From assembly GCA_000405345.1 (NCBI GenBank), contig ASPC01000009.1:1-35287 (forward strand): a stretch of DNA of 35,287 nt, given 5' to 3'. Numbering within the stretch: the first letter of the stretch is position 1; each line of letters opens with the position of its first letter. The DNA comes from Atribacteria bacterium SCGC AAA255-N14. GTDB lineage: Bacteria > Atribacterota > JS1 > SB-45 > 34-128. The notes beneath the pieces were generated by a model. That model saw only the letters and a program-made list of their open reading frames with translations, ran no database searches and had not been told where the DNA came from. Shown here one piece after another: positions 33,528-35,287 of the stretch. Both the position numbers and the translations under genes were made by a program.

Positions 33528-33556
33528 ATATTACCATATATAGATGTATAAGTCAA
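33528..33556 (-). promoter_or_regulatory. near-consensus sigma-A promoter of the DUF1659-to-YvrJ module
   Basis: On the minus strand TTGACT (33551-33556) and TAATAT (33528-33533) are separated by exactly 17 nt, 60 nt upstream of the DUF1659 start. This is the clearest promoter in the window. Confidence 0.75.
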
Positions 33557-33615
33557 TATTAAAGCGTCCGCTTTGATTTATCTATATAAAGGTATAATTA
33601 TCTTTGATTCTCTTA

Positions 33616-33680
33616 GAAATGCTCCTTATTTTATTAAAACAAAAAGGGATCCTTCCCGATATAAGAAGGAGCCTTTCATT
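33616..33680. terminator. stem-loop with GCTCCTT / AAGGAGC arms
   Basis: GCTCCTT (33620-33626) pairs with AAGGAGC (33665-33671) around a ~38-nt loop that contains GGGATCCTTCCC, itself able to fold. It lies between the module promoter and the DUF4177 gene. Otherwise 33557-33844 has no gene. Confidence 0.4.
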
Positions 33681-33871
33681 GCTTATATATAAAATATTAC
33701 TTGTAGAATAAATAAAAATAGTTTAAGATAAGCATAAGAATGTATAGAGATGTGCCACAAGGAAGATTAGTGGTTAACTTTCAAACTTCAACTGAGACCG
33801 CGCATTAACGAAATAGTTCGATTATTTTAAGTTAGCCACTCATTGTGTGCAGAGAAAGGAGGAAGTTTAAA

Positions 33872-34045
33872 ATGGATAAGTGGGAATATAAGATAATAGG
33901 GCTGTCCTACAAGGGCTCCTACAAGGGCAAAGAAAATGAACCAGCATTAAATGATCTAGGGAATGAGGGTTGGGAACTTGTGTCCGTGACTCCGTATGTT
34001 GGTATTGTTCCGCCCTTCGCATATTTCAAAAGAAGAAAGAGCTGA
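33872..34045 (+). CDS. DUF4177 family protein
   Basis: A 57-residue protein: MDKWEYKIIGLSYKG, then LNDLGNEGWELVSVTPYVG, PPFAYFKRRKS. The W-E-Y-K start and L-N-x-L-G-x-E-G-W-E-L-V core are the DUF4177 signature. Such small beta-alpha proteins are widespread and without known function. GAAAGGAGG lies 8-10 nt before the ATG, which favours this start over a GTG at 33845. It stands alone, divergent from the phage-like module. Confidence 0.85.
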   Translation: MDKWEYKIIGLSYKGSYKGKENEPALNDLGNEGWELVSVTPYVGIVPPFAYFKRRKS

Positions 34046-34491
34046 TTTTGGGAATAGGGGACGGAATAGAGGACAGTAACCGTTTTTTGGGAATTAATAA
34101 AAAAATTGCCCGCAATGGCAGATAACATGATGTAAAAGACTTCGTCCAAATTTTGCTTCGCAAAACTTCTTTCACATCAGAAACGTTATATAAAATAGCG
34201 GTTTTTATCATTTTGATAAATCTCCCACCTAGAATATAATAATAATTTTTAGCCTATTCTATTAACCTATTACAGTACCCTGGACCATCTCCGGTTACTC
34301 TTCCCATACTCCCCCGGAACTTTCACTGTAAATAATCATATCAAGAGACCGCCCGCCAGGAGCTTTTTTTGCTAAGGAGTTTAATTAAAAGCCACCATAC
34401 ACATAACAAGACTCTATCGGACATTCTACAAAAAACAACTTCTCGCATATCTTATCCGATAAAGCTTTGTTATGTATAGCAAAAAAAGCAT

Positions 34492-34538
34492 TATATTTTT
34501 AACCATCTAAAAGCTTTTTTAGCCTGGTTAAAAATATA
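34492..34538. repeat. perfect 14-bp inverted repeat
   Basis: TATATTTTTAACCA and TGGTTAAAAATATA are exact complements around a 19-nt loop. A second, imperfect inverted repeat (34397-34478) lies just upstream. Together they may be one folded element or remnants of a miniature transposon. Confidence 0.7.
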
Positions 34539-34725
34539 AAGGCGGGCTAAATGAGATGCTTTTTATCGTAGGGCTAAATCTCTATTCCCGGTACTCGCAT
34601 GGCTCCCCTCCCTTTTCCCCTCCCCTGTTCCTGATCATTGTTCTTCTACGTTTTAACATTTTTTAAGCAGTAGCAGTATAAAAAAAAACTAAAACTATCC
34701 TAAGAGTTTACTTGTGCGGCATCGA

Positions 34726-34813
34726 TGGCGTTTATAGAAGACTCAGCACCGCAAAAAATGCAGGCAAGCAATTAAGCACGAGTTTTTTGCGGCACTGGCT
34801 TCTGCAAACGCCA
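34726..34813. repeat. long composite hairpin
   Basis: The outer arms TGGCGTTTATAGAAG / CTTCTGCAAACGCCA and inner arms GCACCGCAAAAAA / TTTTTTGCGGCAC pair with few mismatches, giving about 25 base pairs in 88 nt. GC is higher than in the surrounding DNA. It could be a structured RNA or a miniature transposable element. Confidence 0.65.
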
Positions 34814-35079
34814 GGAGAAGAAAATTCAAAGATAAGAAAAAAGATGAACTTTCCCTGGCGATAGGTGAAAACTATATAAATAAAATGTTTCTTTTCTTTA
34901 ATAGTTTATTTATGGATGTTTTTACTTATCGCTAACCGCAAGGAATCCGAAAAAAATAAGCACCGAAAAGGGAGATAAAAAATTCCCGCTATTACACTTT
35001 CATTTATTTTTTTATCTCTCTTTTGCGGGGAGAAGACTAATCCACCGTTCGCTAACCGCTACACATTTTATATCAGAAT

Positions 35080-35123
35080 AAAGATATATAAGAGGGGTTG
35101 ATTTTCCCTTCTTATATATCTTT
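35080..35123. repeat. hairpin with AGGGGTTGATTTTCCCTT loop, copy 1
   Basis: A perfect 13-bp stem (AAAGATATATAAG / CTTATATATCTTT) encloses an 18-nt loop that can form an inner AGGG/CCCT pair. The same loop with a different stem occurs at 35233-35287. Confidence 0.7.
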
Positions 35124-35232
35124 TAAGCATTCGTCTTCTCTTTAGCATTACACCATAAAAATAACTTCAAATTTTTTCCTAAATTTTAATTATTTTTTGA
35201 GTGTTATGCTTCTTATCGCTTTTCTATTTCTG

Positions 35233-35287
35233 GTATTGCTTTTTTTAAAAGAGGGGTGATTTTCCCTTGTTTATAAAAAGCAATACT
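35233..35287. repeat. hairpin with AGGGGTGATTTTCCCTT loop, copy 2
   Basis: A stem of about 17 bp (GTATTGCTTTTTTTAAA with its near-complement at 35270-35287) encloses a loop one base shorter than that at 35093-35110. The window ends at the stem base. Confidence 0.65.

Larger units (their letters stand above)
34046..35287. other. gene-free region dense in inverted repeats
   Basis: No convincing ORF in about 1.2 kb. Structures seen: a degenerate GGGGACGG motif at 34063; nested stems at about 34131-34180; an imperfect ~24-bp inverted repeat (34397-34421 with 34455-34478); a perfect 14-bp stem (34492-34505 with 34525-34538); a long hairpin at 34726-34813; a 17-bp stem around 34970-35035; and two hairpins sharing one loop sequence (35080-35123, 35233-35287). 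Confidence 0.7.

Noticed and set aside
31838..33556. Prophage
   Set aside because: Only lysis-like and small DUF genes are present; no capsid, tail, terminase, integrase or repressor gene is visible in the adjoining DNA.
34026..34211. Minus-strand ORFs of 61 and 76 residues
   Set aside because: They overlap the DUF4177 gene and a hairpin region, have low-complexity composition and no ribosome sites.

Overview
The window is low-GC DNA from an anaerobic, scavenging bacterium. Shine-Dalgarno sites are strong (AAGGAG/GGAGG), several starts are TTG or GTG, and TRAP and tripartite-tricarboxylate (TTT) uptake systems are combined with an ADP-forming acyl-CoA synthetase. A YvrJ/DUF1659/DUF2922/LLH-holin gene set is also present. 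Together these suggest Bacillota (Clostridia, Halanaerobiales-like) or a neighbouring phylum such as Atribacterota. This assignment is inference; no rRNA or tRNA was seen.

Region 1 (1-7760) is a minus-strand operon read from 7019 down to 252: RpiR-type regulator, ornithine-cyclodeaminase-family enzyme, TAXI solute-binding protein, DUF1850 protein, fused TRAP permease, opine-dehydrogenase-family enzyme. A ~203-bp direct repeat (1-203 and 7556-7758, about four mismatches) brackets the whole operon. The repeat carries the 3' end of a YvrJ/holin-like gene, a terminator hairpin and a REP-like GGGGACGG element.

Region 2 (7890-13840) holds an M29 aminopeptidase, a DEAD-box RNA helicase with a DbpA-type C-terminus, a probable Mpv17/PMP22-like membrane protein and an MFS transporter. 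Between the last two lie three degenerate copies of a ~150-bp unit, each with a tiny ORF; the first two end in a hairpin.

Region 3 (13850-17630) is gene-poor and decayed. It contains a C39-like peptidase lipoprotein pseudogene (one in-frame TGA, one frameshift), coding scraps, an RraA-family aldolase gene and the last 48 codons of a D-2-hydroxyacid dehydrogenase.

Region 4 (17627-30343) is a second minus-strand catabolic locus, read from 30343 downward: RpiR regulator, then, beyond a stretch of IS relics, a tandem EthD-like protein, ADP-forming acyl-CoA synthetase, enoyl-CoA hydratase, DUF6282 protein, HMG-CoA-lyase-family enzyme, TctC, TctB, TctA. After a transposase come the dehydrogenase remnant and RraA. 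The reading is uptake of an organic acid by the TTT system, CoA activation, hydration and retro-aldol cleavage. The transposase looks like an in-frame chimera of an IS1595-type N-terminus and an IS630-type DDE domain. The IS relics upstream include one element with three 18-bp repeats at each end, a hairpin pair like IS200/IS605 ends, and a truncated ISNCY-type transposase.

Region 5 (31838-33556) is a compact operon with a near-consensus promoter: DUF1659, DUF2922, LLH-type holin, M15A peptidoglycan peptidase, YvrJ. It resembles a phage lysis cassette but has no virion genes nearby and is the best candidate for an under-described system. The right end (33850-35287) has one DUF4177 gene followed by ~1.2 kb of non-coding DNA dense in inverted repeats.
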